Shown here in pieces: positions 1 through 10,084 of a DNA stretch of 64,000 bases. Positions within the stretch are counted from its first letter, which is position 1, and each line of letters opens with the position of its first letter. The notes below the pieces were generated by a model, which worked only from the letters and a program-made list of their open reading frames with translations, ran no database searches and was not told the origin of the DNA. Source of the stretch: Ligula intestinalis (Eukaryota; Platyhelminthes; Cestoda; Diphyllobothriidea; Diphyllobothriidae); contig JAYGXS010000004.1 of assembly GCA_036362985.1 (NCBI GenBank), forward strand, positions 66,604,064-66,668,063, in the 5' to 3' direction. The position numbers and the translations under genes are program-made.

Positions 1-830
1 GTCGGGCACCCACCTTATATACTCCCAGCTCCAGAATTCTGTCCTACGAGACCAGTGGTATTATTTTAATTGATATTTTGTTTTATTTTTTAGTCTCTTT
101 GTTATGTTTAGTTTTAGTGTAGTCTTGTTTTTAGTTAAGTTAAGTGTAGCGCAATTTACCTAGTTTATTTTAGTAAATAGTAGTTATTTAAATATATTTA
201 CCTAGCTTTGGCGCTGTCTAACTGTTATAGCCTTGGGTGTGCCTGTGTTGACACTGGTTATATCCCCAGTTGCGTGTTAGGAAGAGCAGGCAACAGGATA
301 GCAGATAGTACTTTACTGTCACTGCTTCTGGCTGTACATCAGCTCTGTCTTCTCTGTGTCCGGCAGCAGCGTGTGTTCTGTTGTCGTTCTCATCACGACG
401 AACAGCAGGTCTCTCGTCTAGGGCAACAGAGTTCCGTGTCTGCAGCAGCAGAATCTCGTGTCCCCAGCAGCAGAGTGCCACCTCGTGTCGGTGGCAACGT
501 ATTTAAGGACCAACGGCCTGTTTTCTCTATTAGCTCTTCTACTAGTGACCCATGCGAGCAGCCATCGTGTAGTGTCCTCGGCGCGACACGTCGCACTGCT
601 GTGACGTGCGCATTTGCATGCGTCCTTTACTGGCCTCTTGGCAGACGTGACTTCACGGATGGCGGATTCCAGCCGGCGGTCGTCCTCGCGTCTTCGTGTG
701 TCGGCCCTTGAAGGTCGCGCGTCTTGGCATGTTCTACATACACTGGCTGGCCCGTCGGTTTCCTCTGTTCTTTTTCCTTCAGGGCGGTCAGAGTGACGAA
801 TCGCGTGCAGGGCCGTTCTAACTGCTTTCT
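1..830. other. Unassigned leading segment, CAG-rich in its middle
   Basis: No gene or known repeat could be recognised here. The first 200 bases are T-rich. About 320-500 is rich in CAGCAG and TCGTGTC-like motifs that recur irregularly, which gives long but low-complexity open frames on both strands. A TATTTAAGG string near 508 resembles a promoter TATA box, and the composition shift would suit a retroelement LTR or leader, but no matching second copy was found in the window. The open frame at 208-711 has no recognisable domain. Confidence 0.2.
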
Positions 831-834
831 ATCA

Positions 835-1295
835 TGTATGCAGTAAGATTCACATCTATTGCAACATTTTATGAGAACTATGTGACTTCTTATTGAAACC
901 GTAGGCAAAAAACGTACTTTTCCTTAAACAGGATATACACCGCTCGCTGTTTGTAAACCTTGAATTCAGGTTTAGCAGTTGGCGAGTTTAAAAATAATTC
1001 GGCAATGCGGAAACATTTCTAAAACCGAAAGAAACCCTTTATAAATGTAAAGCTGTAATTTGTTACCAAGCAAGTACAAGAAAGAATTTTATTCATGCAT
1101 GTTCTCCACAAAATATATGAGAATTTATAAAGGCAGTCAATATCGATGGTAAAAATGTATGATAGTTAAGTAGTCATTTTTTACAGTGCATACCTTTTTT
1201 TAGCGTTCAGAACGAGGCTCGTTAAAAAGCCAACATCATATCGTGACTGAGATGACTTTATAATAGGCTACAGGATAATCACTATTACAGTTTTA
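835..1295 (+). repeat. Long-inverted-repeat element, partial copy 1
   Basis: This stretch is homologous to the centre and right arm of the foldback element at 47174-48178 and to the partial copy at 39780-40490. Shared landmarks are a tract ending in CTATGTGAC near 890, the phrase CGTACTTTTCCTTAAACAGG near 915, and the arm sequence AAAGGCAGTC near 1130. The left arm is missing, so this copy is 5'-truncated. No coding potential is seen. Confidence 0.6.
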
Positions 1296-2560
1296 CTCAA
1301 TACCGATTACCGAGTGAGTACCAGTTTTTCAAAAATATCAGCATGTAGCACGAATTGTGAGCTGTACTGAAGAGAGCCGCTGTCAATCATATTTTCTGGA
1401 CTTAGTGGGGCCGACTCACTCCACCTCCCATCCTTTTACGCAACTGTAGATGGAATTGCACGCCGCCCCAAGCCCCAGTCACACGCGACCCGCATGTTTC
1501 ATGTGCAGACCTCAATCGCAGTGTGACCTGATCACGTCCTCTCCTCTCCCACCCCCCACTCCGAACCCAACGTCCTCAACACGCCGATTTCGTCATGTAA
1601 ATGGCGTGAAAACAGCTGGTGTTCGTGCGAGTGGCGTGGTCTAGGCAGGTTGAAGGGACGTTTGTGAATTGCATAAGCGGCTGTGGCTGGCATGTGTGAG
1701 TCATGTCAGTGCCGGTTGGTATGCGGGCCGCTGAGTCTGCGTGTTGGTAGGAGGAAAGCTCTCGACTACGCATGCATTGACATGTTAGTAGGAGATTGTT
1801 AATCTCGACGACGTGTGTGGGAGCCTGGTTGGCAGCGTTTGTGGCACATCAGTATGCCGTGTCAACATTGGATGCGTTGAGAGAGGAGGGAGATCGTTGG
1901 CAGTAGAAGTAGGATCAGAGATTGAAAAGGATGTCTGAGGACTGGCAGTCATAGAGGGAATTGTTCTGCGGGATTGGGACGGAACCGTAACCTGGGGAAT
2001 GGGCTGTAAACAGTAGAGGATCACCATTTTGCTTCAGGACAGGATGTCGGTGATGAAAGTCTACATTTCGCGGCCAAATAATGACACAGTAAAATGTTAG
2101 TTGAAGGCGAGAAAAGTTTGATGCTGGTTGAGCTCGGCCTCATTAGAAGTGCAGCGTTCATTCCATATTGTTGTTCACCAGTTATGAAGGAGTGTTAAGA
2201 TTCATTGGATTAACTCTAACGGCTGCAACCTTCCAGGCCCGGTTCCTTAGGAGAAGAGAGAAATCACGGGCATGCTAGAGCGGTAGGAAGAGTATATGCT
2301 ATAAAGAATAAAAAGGATGAAAGGCAGTAGGAACGTGACTATCAGACGACCGCACAACCAACAGCCAGCGGACGGCGTCTGAATGGATTTCTGCTCGGCA
2401 GTCGTCACATGAGGTCCTGTGTGAGTCGGCCTGTGATTGGCTGTTCCAGAGGCCGGAATCCGCAAGCGTTCCCAAAATGCACTTCGACTTGAGCTTGTCA
2501 CAGCAAGCGTTCACAAGGGTACTTTTTTTTGAGTAAGTCACTATTATCACTGGAACAAGA
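1296..2560. other. No gene seen
   Basis: Read on both strands without finding a gene, RNA or element with clear ends. The part 1400-1650 is GC-rich and C-rich (clusters of CCCC and CACC) and its style changes from its AT-rich neighbours, so it is probably another dispersed repeat, but no second copy is in the window. Open frames here are short and without domains. Confidence 0.4.
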
Positions 2561-2564
2561 ATTC

Positions 2565-2612
2565 TATTTTCCTCACGTTTCGGATTCTGTCTAGAATCCT
2601 TACTCATACCTA
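2565..2612 (-). ncRNA. Decayed hammerhead-ribozyme motif of PLE copy
   Basis: On the minus strand a perfect 7-bp stem (GGATTCT/AGAATCC with a 4-base loop, 2582-2599) is followed by GAAAC, then GTG and AGGA. This is the arrangement of hammerhead stem II, the GAAA box and the cleavage site. The first core box, expected as CTGATGA, reads GGTATGA, so activity is unlikely. It lies just beyond the 3' tail of the PLE fragment at 2600-3226, on the same strand. Confidence 0.45.
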
Positions 2613-3226
2613 CCGGAGAAATGTTGTGAGACATGCGCAGATTGGGTGATACATGCAGCGACCGCGCGGTTTTTATAGTTTGTAGCGGCTATGCGCCCGC
2701 GTACTATAATTAACAGCTCTTGTAACCAATTATTGGGATTGTATGTGGTGTGATGATAGCTTGGCCGTTTTGCTTTCGACTCATTAATTGCCACGATTTT
2801 CTTGTCCGCGTCGGATGCGAGCTTAATAATTGCGTGACAATTATTTTCGCTGTGGTCGGAGTTGTTGCTGGGCCCGGCCCTTCCTACTTGACTGATTCTC
2901 TTGCACAGGCAAAATCTCAGTACGCAGTATGGGAATGGCAAACGGTTGTGCCGGTTGCTTGATTTTTGGCCTGAGAACGGTGACCGGAGCAGCTAGCGGC
3001 TCATGTGGTTATCACCTCTTACGAGGATTTCGGCCTCGTTAAACTTGGAAATATGGCCGGGTCCCGTCGAGTGAGCTGTGACCTGAGATTTAGCGTCTTT
3101 CAACTTTCTCAACAAATTAGATTTACCGGAACTTTCATTAACAACTAAGCACACATTTTGCGCAACTAGGACTTCAATGAGGGAATCTGGTAAACTTGAG
3201 AGTCGAGGTAGCGAAGAGCGTAGCAA
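2600..3226 (-). mobile_element. Penelope-like element fragment: GIY-YIG end and 3' tail
   Basis: Minus-strand frames read a domain end typical of PLE GIY-YIG nucleases: HSTGPGHISKFNEAEILVRG around 3020-3090, followed in another frame by a tail with AGPSNNSDHSENNCHAIIK and INESKAKR at 2740-2880. PLEs encode a reverse transcriptase with a C-terminal GIY-YIG endonuclease that primes insertion. Only the last part remains, with frameshifts, so it is not functional. The same tail recurs at 9632-9985 and 35910-36415, and the domain end at 21245-21470. Confidence 0.7.
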
Positions 3227-3352
3227 ACCCTCTATACTTACTTTGACTAGCTCGGCAAGCTATATGAAGTTCTGTAGGATTTTGTTAATTGAACGCTAAA
3301 GAAAGGCCTGCCGACCAACGTCTTCGAACTGCAGCAGTATAGTAGACGCTTT
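3160..3352. repeat. Paralogue of the segment at 4265-4455
   Basis: The two stretches share an ordered set of words: TGAGGGAATCTGGTAAA versus TGAGGGAATCTAGTAAA, then CGAGGTAGCGAAG, then GGATTTTGT, then CGAACTG and a final TTCTTCTTTT. Both lie at the edge of PLE fragments, so they are probably two copies of the same PLE-associated region. Neither keeps an open frame worth naming. Confidence 0.5.
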
Positions 3353-3609
3353 CTTCTTTTTTTAAACGGAAACTACTAAGTGGTTGCTGAGGAAGGAGCA
3401 TCCTTCATTACCACATAAAGAGAAGAGTAGAATGTAAACGCAGCAACTCTGCCATATTGTAAAAAGCTGGGTTGGTGAAATCCTTTTCGCTGAAAAAATC
3501 GAATACAAGTTTAACAACGAAGCTTATCATTCTTCTTCTATCCATCGTATTTAAAAAGATCGTGTACCCCATACACAATAAAATATTGCCTTCCTAAGAT
3601 AGCTAATAC

Positions 3610-4115
3610 GAAAAATCAGTTTGTAGCAAACATATGTTTTCAGCAACTCTTAATCAGGCCAAACACCACGACAATTAAAAATTTTAATGTGTCTAACGTG
3701 GACGCCGATTGGCCACTACGGTCTATGTCAGTCTGCGCAAGTGGGCAAGATCGGCGTGTTGGGTGGGCGACCGACATTAGTGGGTGGGGCCAAAATGCGA
3801 TCGCCACCTGGCGTCGGTGTCGGCCACGGAAGTACAAGGGCTTGTGTCAGGTCTTCTGACAACACAACACTGGATTCGCTAACCACATAGCCACTGCTTT
3901 GGTTGTTGCATGCACTCGTTGGCGTAGACCCTTTGAAAAAGTAGGTTGGGGTCCGATCGGCAATCTGAAAGGCTTTATTAATATCGACTCGATGATTCGT
4001 ATCGACAAGGTGGGCGAGAATAGAGCTCGAAATCGGCTTGATTTTACTTTTGCTTATACAGGCCGGTGCGTGTTCATGTACTCTTTTTTTCCAGGCGCCA
4101 CGTTGTTCGGACAAT
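3610..4115 (-). mobile_element. Second PLE class: GIY-YIG C-terminal fragment
   Basis: The minus strand codes in one frame for KKRVHEHAPACISKSK followed by SSSILAHLVDTNHRVDINKA and later a YFFKG-like segment (about 3900-4100). This is the C-terminal part of a GIY-YIG domain of a PLE class distinct from the copy at 2600-3226. The same class recurs at 38690-39345 (minus), 18340-18640 (3' part only) and 30700-31110 (plus). All four copies are broken. At the 3' end the word CTGAT(T)A..GCTGAAAAC (3640-3660, minus) is conserved and resembles a short hammerhead core. Confidence 0.6.
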
Positions 4116-4264
4116 GCATACCCTAAATAAAAACGAAAAATAGTCCAAGGATAAGCAGCTCCTCACGAACTCTTCTCTCCTGCGATTGGGAGGTAAAGAC
4201 CGACTCGTGTTGAAGGCCAGATCTATGTGCATCTATTCCTGCACTTTCTCCTGTGGAGAACGAT

Positions 4265-4455
4265 ACAAATACGACTTCACTGAGGGAATCTAGTAAATTT
4301 GGGAGTTCGAGGTAGCGAAGGGAAAACAAAGTCCTTCGGATGAAGTTCGACTAGGTTGGCGAGTCATGTGAATTTCTATTGGATTTTGTGAATGTAACGT
4401 TGGCGAGCTGACCAAGGTCTCCGAACTGAAATAGTATGATGAATATGTTCTTCTT
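4265..4455. repeat. Paralogue of the segment at 3160-3352
   Basis: Same ordered words as the segment near 3.2 kb. It joins directly onto the left arm of the inverted repeat that follows, which suggests it belongs to the same PLE-derived block. Confidence 0.45.
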
Positions 4456-4833
4456 TTGAGGTTGAATACGTTCTTCGGGAAATAGAATTTATTTCATGAA
4501 TTTTTGAAGCTGGAAACCCCACTTTGTCTTCAAACGTTGAGAAAAGTGAATGCAAAAACAGCTAACAGTTAACGTAGGAAAATCGATAATGCAGTAGCGT
4601 AGGCTGCTGCAGTGAGTCTCCCTCTGTTCGGGTCGGTTCGCGTCTCGCCCATTCCTGTTTGAAATTTTTGTACGCCTATGCCACTGTCTTGTTTATTTTT
4701 CTACGATTTTCAAATGTTAACTGTTAGCTGGTTTTGCCTTTACTTTTCTCAACGTCTGAAGACGGAGTGGGGTTTCCGGCTTCGAAAATTCACGAAATAA
4801 AATTCTATTTCCCGAAGAACGTATTCAACCTAA
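4454..4833. repeat. Foldback of two opposed PLE-type ends with hammerhead-like motifs
   Basis: An inverted repeat with arms of about 130 bp (4454-4583 and 4698-4833) around a roughly 115-bp centre. Both arms begin with GTTGAATACGTTCTTCGGG and run to CTAACAGTTAAC, with only a few mismatches. Each arm, read outward from the centre, holds TGAAGAC, a G/C-rich run, then TTCGAAAATTCACGAAAT (right arm 4755-4792) or its mutated partner, an arrangement like a decayed hammerhead. PLEs are known to carry end repeats in tandem or inverted order, so this is probably a pair of PLE termini. The arms could form a long hairpin. Confidence 0.65.
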
Positions 4834-6382
4834 AAATATATATTTTTTGGGATGCCCACATTTTAACACAAATGTTCTTATTTCTTAAAACTACAACTAC
4901 TTAACGGTCGATTATGAGGGCACATTGCCATTATACACTCTTTGTATAGCGAAACTGACTTGCGTCGCGTCTATGCTGCATGTCATATTGTGCTATTAAA
5001 ACCAAGCCAAGGCAGGCGCCAACGCAATAAATCACGATTAAACAAACAATTCCTGCGCGTCAAATAGATACTGGCTTTTTCTTTTTGTGAACCGCAATTT
5101 ATCTGAGTAATTTAAAATTGCATATTTGGATTGCCCGTGAGACCACTCTGAGAAGGACCCCATATAGGCTGACTCTCAGTTCAGAGCGGGCAGTCTTATC
5201 CCGCCCGTTGTCAACCCACCTAATCACGACAATTTATCAAGTCCTGACAGGTTTACCCTACATTCATCTTCAGGGGTACTGCTTATTATAACCTCTTAAA
5301 AGATATCGTAACTGATACTTACCTTACGACTAGATTTACATTTATTGATTTAATTGATAGCTATTTTTCACAGCTGCGGAACTTCAGCATTGTAACGAAA
5401 ATTTATTTTCTTAACAGACGATTAGTACTTTTTATATTTATTTTATGTATCATAGTCGCCTAGGCAGATTCATTGCTTTTTCAAGGTTTTTTACATGCGT
5501 AAATGCCAGTTTGCGAATGATCACCAATCTTACGAGAATGTCGGCATTTGTATGAAATTTCGGCCGCATTGTATTCATCTCACCAAACCAGCCAAACTGA
5601 CTTCGGCTGTAATCAGCGCTTTATCATCTTTTATCATTAATTCGACAACAGGTTTAACTTTTGGACGAAAAGAAAAAATCGCTGGCAAATAAAAAGGACG
5701 TACGTTAATAAGTTGCCCTTATTTTGTCAATCGTAGATTCAGATAGGCATGACAGGTGAAGGCTATGCTGTCCTACATCTGGGTAAATTTTAGCATTGGT
5801 GTCAGTGCTTTAGAAGTTGCCTTAAATCAATCTATGTCTATATTTCAGACCCTTAAAATATCATCGGGGACGCAATAAACAAACGAAGTATATAAGATGA
5901 TTAAAGTGGCAATGCAAATCTCAAGATTGAATGCAATTTTATCAACCTCGATTACGCCTTCTTTCTGCCGTAAAACAGCTGGAGTTTTGTGACTGAGGAC
6001 TTTTGACGATTGCGTATACAACAGAATTTTGTATGTGGAAAAAGATACTTCAAAATACTGAGGACTTTGTTGCAAATCACCCTTACGAGGATTTAAACGT
6101 GGTGGATGTGCATGAACTAGCACGTTTGTGAACCGTATAATTTCTTATGAGGCCAGACAAAATGTATTTGCCACGCTCCAGTCTCCTTGACCTTATTTTG
6201 GCATGGGAACACGATGAGTATGGGAAGGCCGAGTGACATAATGTTGTGTAGAATGAGGCATGATGTTCTGAAACTTTTGAAAACATTTGTCGTTCACGGA
6301 TGAACGAGAAAGTTCTCGTTCCAGGTATTTGCATGGATAAAGAAGAAGACTTTTAGAGCACCGGATAAATTGGTTGATTGTC

Positions 6383-6422
6383 CTGAGCTTTCGAAATCTT
6401 ACATGAGTCCAGCTTCAGGGAT
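6383..6422 (-). ncRNA. Decayed hammerhead motif
   Basis: The minus strand reads CTGAAGC, then about 19 bases, then CGAAAGCTCAGG. This fits the hammerhead order (core box, stem II, GAAA, cleavage site), with the first box changed from CTGATGA at two bases. The inverted copy at 50385-52505 has the matching site near 50985-51025, more decayed. Inference from pattern only. Confidence 0.3.
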
Positions 6423-7231
6423 AAGAATCAGCAACCAAAAGGGGGTAATTATGGGAGCATACGTCAATCGGCCATCAGAGGTCATTAGGCTGTCAAGACA
6501 AATATAAGAACAACCAAAAAATTCGTAGAGGGAGGCAATTAGAGCGGTATACGCTAATTAACAGTCAGTGAAGTCAAGCTGTCGTCCGAAATCACAAACA
6601 GCAATTAATTTTACGCCGTTTCTGCACGGTTGATGGTCCTGGTTATCCTGCTCCCTCTTCCGATGGGTTCTTCATGGGAGCTTTTTGACTTGCAATTCTT
6701 TAGGTCGGTTTGACCCTATTCGATATTTTACCCTCGTAATGGTGTTAGCCTTTCTAGGCCGCATGAAGGTCTAAATGCCTGTGGATAGAGTTGGCTTCTG
6801 AGTACCATGCCTCTAGCGTCAATCTTTTGGCTTTTGAGTGCCCCTGGCTTACGATTGTTGTTCTTTGGATATTGAAGTCGTGGCCAGTCTCTCCGATGTG
6901 TGCTGCAAGCTGCAAATTTTGGTCTTGTCGTCAAACTGCTAGTTTGTGTTCGTGCAGACGGGTTGACTATTTTCACCCTGTTTCTCCAACATAACTTCAG
7001 GCTCTACCATTGCAACCTATCTTGTAGACAACTGCAGGGGGTTTCAGTACGGGCAGTCCGTCTTTAAGTTGCATCACATGGCAGCGTATTGTAGTCTGAT
7101 TTTGATGGGCTATGCCTACTCCAGTGAGTTCTAACAGTCGTGTGACGGCATCGGAACTCATTCTATGTATTGAATAGCGCGTTTCTGTACATAACCGAGA
7201 ATGTAGTGCGATCACGGTAACCAGGGATATA

Positions 7232-7280
7232 TATTATCCTCACGTTTCGCAAATAAATAACTTTCCATCATCGGAGATGG
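7232..7280 (-). ncRNA. Decayed hammerhead motif between PLE parts
   Basis: The minus strand shows CCGATGA (7268-7274), about 19 bases, then GCGAAACGTGAGGATAAT (GAAAC at 7244-7248). The GAAACGTGAGGA part is identical to the motif at 2565-2612. It sits immediately upstream of the GIY-YIG remnant at 6740-7220 on the same strand. One core base differs from CTGATGA and stem II is weak. Confidence 0.4.
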
Positions 7281-7889
7281 TATACGCTCTGAAGTTCACA
7301 TTAGGTATAGGTTCTGTTGGGCACTTAGATAACCTCAAGATGACCAGTCCACGCTTCACTGTGGTTAGACCGTAGTAAGGGCCTTTAAATCGAATCAGAG
7401 ATGTCGCGAGTACGGGGCTCGGGCAGGACACCGCTTGGGTCTGGATAGGACTGTCTGACGAAGGCAAATAAGCCAGAAATGGCCATCCTAATCTTTCTTG
7501 TGTTTGTCGTTAATGTCTTTACGCCTATATCATTCGTCAGCTTGCAGCGTAGGCTCGAGTGTGGGCTCCAAAGGCACCAGGGACGGACGAATATCATCTA
7601 AGGGTTCGGTGTTTGCGTATCTGCACAAATATTATTGTACCTCACAAACCACTTGACACAGCAAGGACGCAGCATGTCATGAGTTCTGTGATATATGTCG
7701 ATCTATTTGCTTACGGTCCGAATTATGAGTGTGATAAATCAAAATACTGTCAACCACGTTGACTGCTGCATTTCCTGACGCAAAAATATCAGAAATTCGC
7801 AAAATATTTTTATAAAGCTGACTCTATTCCAATAGAAGTAAATATGCGAGTTCCAAAAAGCAGTTGAGAAGAAGGAGGGGTGATCACAG

Positions 7890-8300
7890 GAACGAAATTT
7901 CTATTTTCCCGACTTTTCAGCAAGCTCTTCCATGCGTGAAGTTATATTGGAAGCGGTCAGCCGCCTGCTCACCCCACATGGAGTTAGAGTTGCGCATAGG
8001 TCAGAAGCAACCATCAGGCGACGTGTCCTGAGACCGAAAACCCATGGCACAACTGGAAACAGCTCCGGATGTGGGGCAGTTGTGGACAAAGCATCTACGT
8101 CGGAGAAACCGGGGGCTTACCCCGGACGCAAATGGCCGAGCATCCAGTGGCGGAGAGGATGATGAGACCTGACCATATTTTTATCTTTAACGTGGCCGAA
8201 ATCCTCGCAAGAAATGGCGACCGCATGGGCCGTGGGCTGCTTGAGTCAGGGTTCTCGGGCCCACAGTCAGTTAACAAGCAAAATGATTTGACATTCACAT
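7890..8300 (+). mobile_element. PLE fragment, 5' part of a split copy
   Basis: Plus-strand frames code for VSRLLTPHGVRVAHRSEATI followed by YVGETGGL (about 8098-8121), then AEILARNGDRMG and LLESGFSGPQSVNKQND, the RT-to-GIY-YIG junction and GIY-YIG domain of a PLE. One frame change separates the two halves. The homology stops at about 8300 and resumes at 9632, showing that later DNA split this copy. Confidence 0.7.
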
Positions 8301-8917
8301 ACTATGTGTTATAACAATTACATCTGACGTGTGTCACTGTCCAGTCACGGCCTGTTGAAATCCCCAAGGAATAATACAAAAAGAAGGGCATAAATCTCGA
8401 ATCCACGCGGAGGAGGTTTTTTTGTACAAAACCTGGAGCAGCTGTCTCTCGCGGCTGTTGCCGCTGATTGATCTCCAGCGCGCTCTTTGTCCCATTTCTG
8501 AGGCAAGCCCCGGCATTGGGAGCGGACTTTGGTGTCCTTGTAGTCCACGTGTGGTGCAACTCTCCCTGTGTCAGGGTGACAGTGTCTTATAAGAAACTGT
8601 CAAGTGCGCGTTCGCCTGTAGCCTGATTGGCGCATTGGGACATCTGCGGTCAGTGGCGTGCGCAAGCAAGCGCGTGCATCTGTGTCCTCTCCAGAGGTTA
8701 AGGTCATCTCGTGTGGACAGTCATTGCCTGTATGCGGTCAGAGCTAACAAACAAAGACACTTGGCTAGGCTCGACGCCTCAGGAAAGTCTCCAAATATTG
8801 CTAGCACTTGGTCAGGCTACTTTCCTAATAATTCCCTCGTTTGAGGTGGGTAGCGTGTTCCTTTGATTGGAATACTTGGGAGCCGGAGAAATCCTTCAGT
8901 ACCATTGATAGCTGTTT

Positions 8918-9110
8918 GCACGTTGCGATCATCACAGGCCTGAAGTAACGGTAATAAGCTACGAGATATTCATGGCCTTTTTGCGCGAAGTGATCATCGG
9001 AGGCCTGTTCTCACGGTAACAAACAGAAAAATTCATTATCTTTTTGCACGATGTGATCATCAGAGGCCCGTTGTAACATTTACAAACCGTTATGTCCGTC
9101 AATTGTTGTA
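8918..9110 (+). repeat. Minisatellite, three units of about 65 bp
   Basis: Three imperfect units each contain TTGC(A/G)CG followed by TGATCATC, an AGGCC word, a CGGTAA(C/T)AA-like word and an AT-rich end. They begin near 8918, 8983 and 9050. Divergence between units is clear, so the array is old. Confidence 0.5.
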
Positions 9111-9440
9111 ATGGAAATACGCATGGTGGAATCTGCGTCACCCATGCTTGTACTGCGCTGTGTGACAGTCATCGATTGTTCTATGGAAATGTGAATGGTT
9201 GGAATGTGTGTCACCCATGCTTGTAATGTGCTTCATCATAGTCAGCTATTTTTTTCTTGATGATAGAAATTGTGAGTTCTCTGACGTCAACTTGTAGGGG
9301 TTGCCACTGGCAGTGTCGCCAATGATGTAAAGACTCCAACGCCGTGTGATGGCTGGTTGGATCACGACACTTTCATAGAACAGCAATTGTTCCACGGAAA
9401 TACGAATGCTGAAATGTGCGTCACATATTTTTGTTACATC
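9095..9440 (+). repeat. Dispersed tandem units of about 72 bp
   Basis: Units share CAATTGTT, TGGAAATACG, GGAATCTGCGTCACCCATGC and TTGTA. Two are adjacent (about 9098-9168 and 9170-9241) and a third, diverged, lies at 9372-9440 after a spacer. They lie inside the insertion 8301-9631. Confidence 0.45.
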
Positions 9441-9631
9441 CAGGAGAACAATCCCACCTGCGTCGCCAGTGTTATAACGACGCGTCGCGAATGTTGTAAC
9501 GGTGGCGTCTGGACGTGTGTCACCGTCGAATTACGCCCTGTTAAAATCCCCAAGGAGGAAAATAATATGAAGGGCATAATTCTAGAATCCAGCCGGAGAA
9601 GGGTTATTGTGCACTAAACCAGGAGGAGCTG

Positions 9632-9985
9632 ATGCTACGTACTGAGACATTACCTGAGCAGGATAATTAGTCACGTGGGAAGGGTCGGACCCATCAACAA
9701 CTCCGTCGGCAGCGAACATAATTTTCACACAATTATCAAGCCCGCATCCACACAAATTACGACCCAAGCAGTGGTTACAGATGCTGTTAATTATAGTACG
9801 CGGTCCAATGGACGTTTCAAGCTCTGAATACCACGCAATCTGTACCCGTATAACCCCAATTTGTTCATGTCTCACACCATTCTAAGATAACCTATAATTA
9901 AGGATTCTTGGCAGCATCCAAAACGTCAGAAAGATAGTACACTTGTTCCAGCGATCGCATCATCTTCTTCTTCTGATTGCATTCC
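9632..9985 (+). mobile_element. PLE fragment, 3' tail of the split copy
   Basis: This is homologous to the tail at 35990-36410: TACTGAGACATT, TAGTCACGTGGGAAGGG, CAATTATCAAGCCC and TGTTCCAGCGATCGCATC occur in the same order. It carries a decayed hammerhead at 9888-9935 (AAGGATTC, a loop, ATCC, then AAAACGTCAG), with the GAAA box mutated to AAAA. It is not coding. Confidence 0.65.
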
Positions 9986-10084
9986 TTGTTCCTATTAAAT
10001 TCTGCCAGTCCTCACCTTTCCTTTCACCTAATTTTCTTTGACTTACGATCAGCTTTTCCGCCTCCAGAAAGGGTTACTTTCAAA

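Larger units (their letters stand above)
4905..7290 (-). mobile_element. PLE composite copy 1 (GIY-YIG plus long 3' region)
   Basis: On the minus strand, 7220-6740 codes in several frames for a PLE end: KPPAVVYKIGC, then YVGETG (about 6975-6992), then HEHKLAVRRQDQNLQLAAHI and HIGETGHDFN, with a final LEAWYSEANSIHRHLDL. Stops and frameshifts disable it. A 3' region of about 1.8 kb follows down to 4905. The part 4905-7000 is repeated in opposite orientation at 50385-52505, so the whole is one element family. Degenerate hammerhead motifs occur at 6383-6422 and 7232-7280. Open frames at 5495-5692 and elsewhere in the 3' region are not supported as genes. Confidence 0.65.
8301..9631. mobile_element. 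1.3-kb insertion with direct terminal repeats inside a PLE
   Basis: The PLE reading 7890-8300 continues at 9632; in the unsplit relative at 35910-36415 the two parts are adjacent. The intervening DNA begins and ends with direct repeats of about 118 bp (8327-8444 and 9513-9631) that share ACGTGTGTCAC, CCTGTT(A/G)AAATCCCCAAGGA and GAAGGGCATAA. Such ends fit a small non-autonomous LTR-type element or a segment duplicated by insertion. No coding frame of note lies inside; it holds the minisatellites listed next. A clean target duplication was not identified. Confidence 0.5.

Noticed and set aside
208..711. 167-codon plus-strand open frame
   Set aside because: Low-complexity CAG/TCG-rich region open on both strands, no domain, no conserved neighbour.
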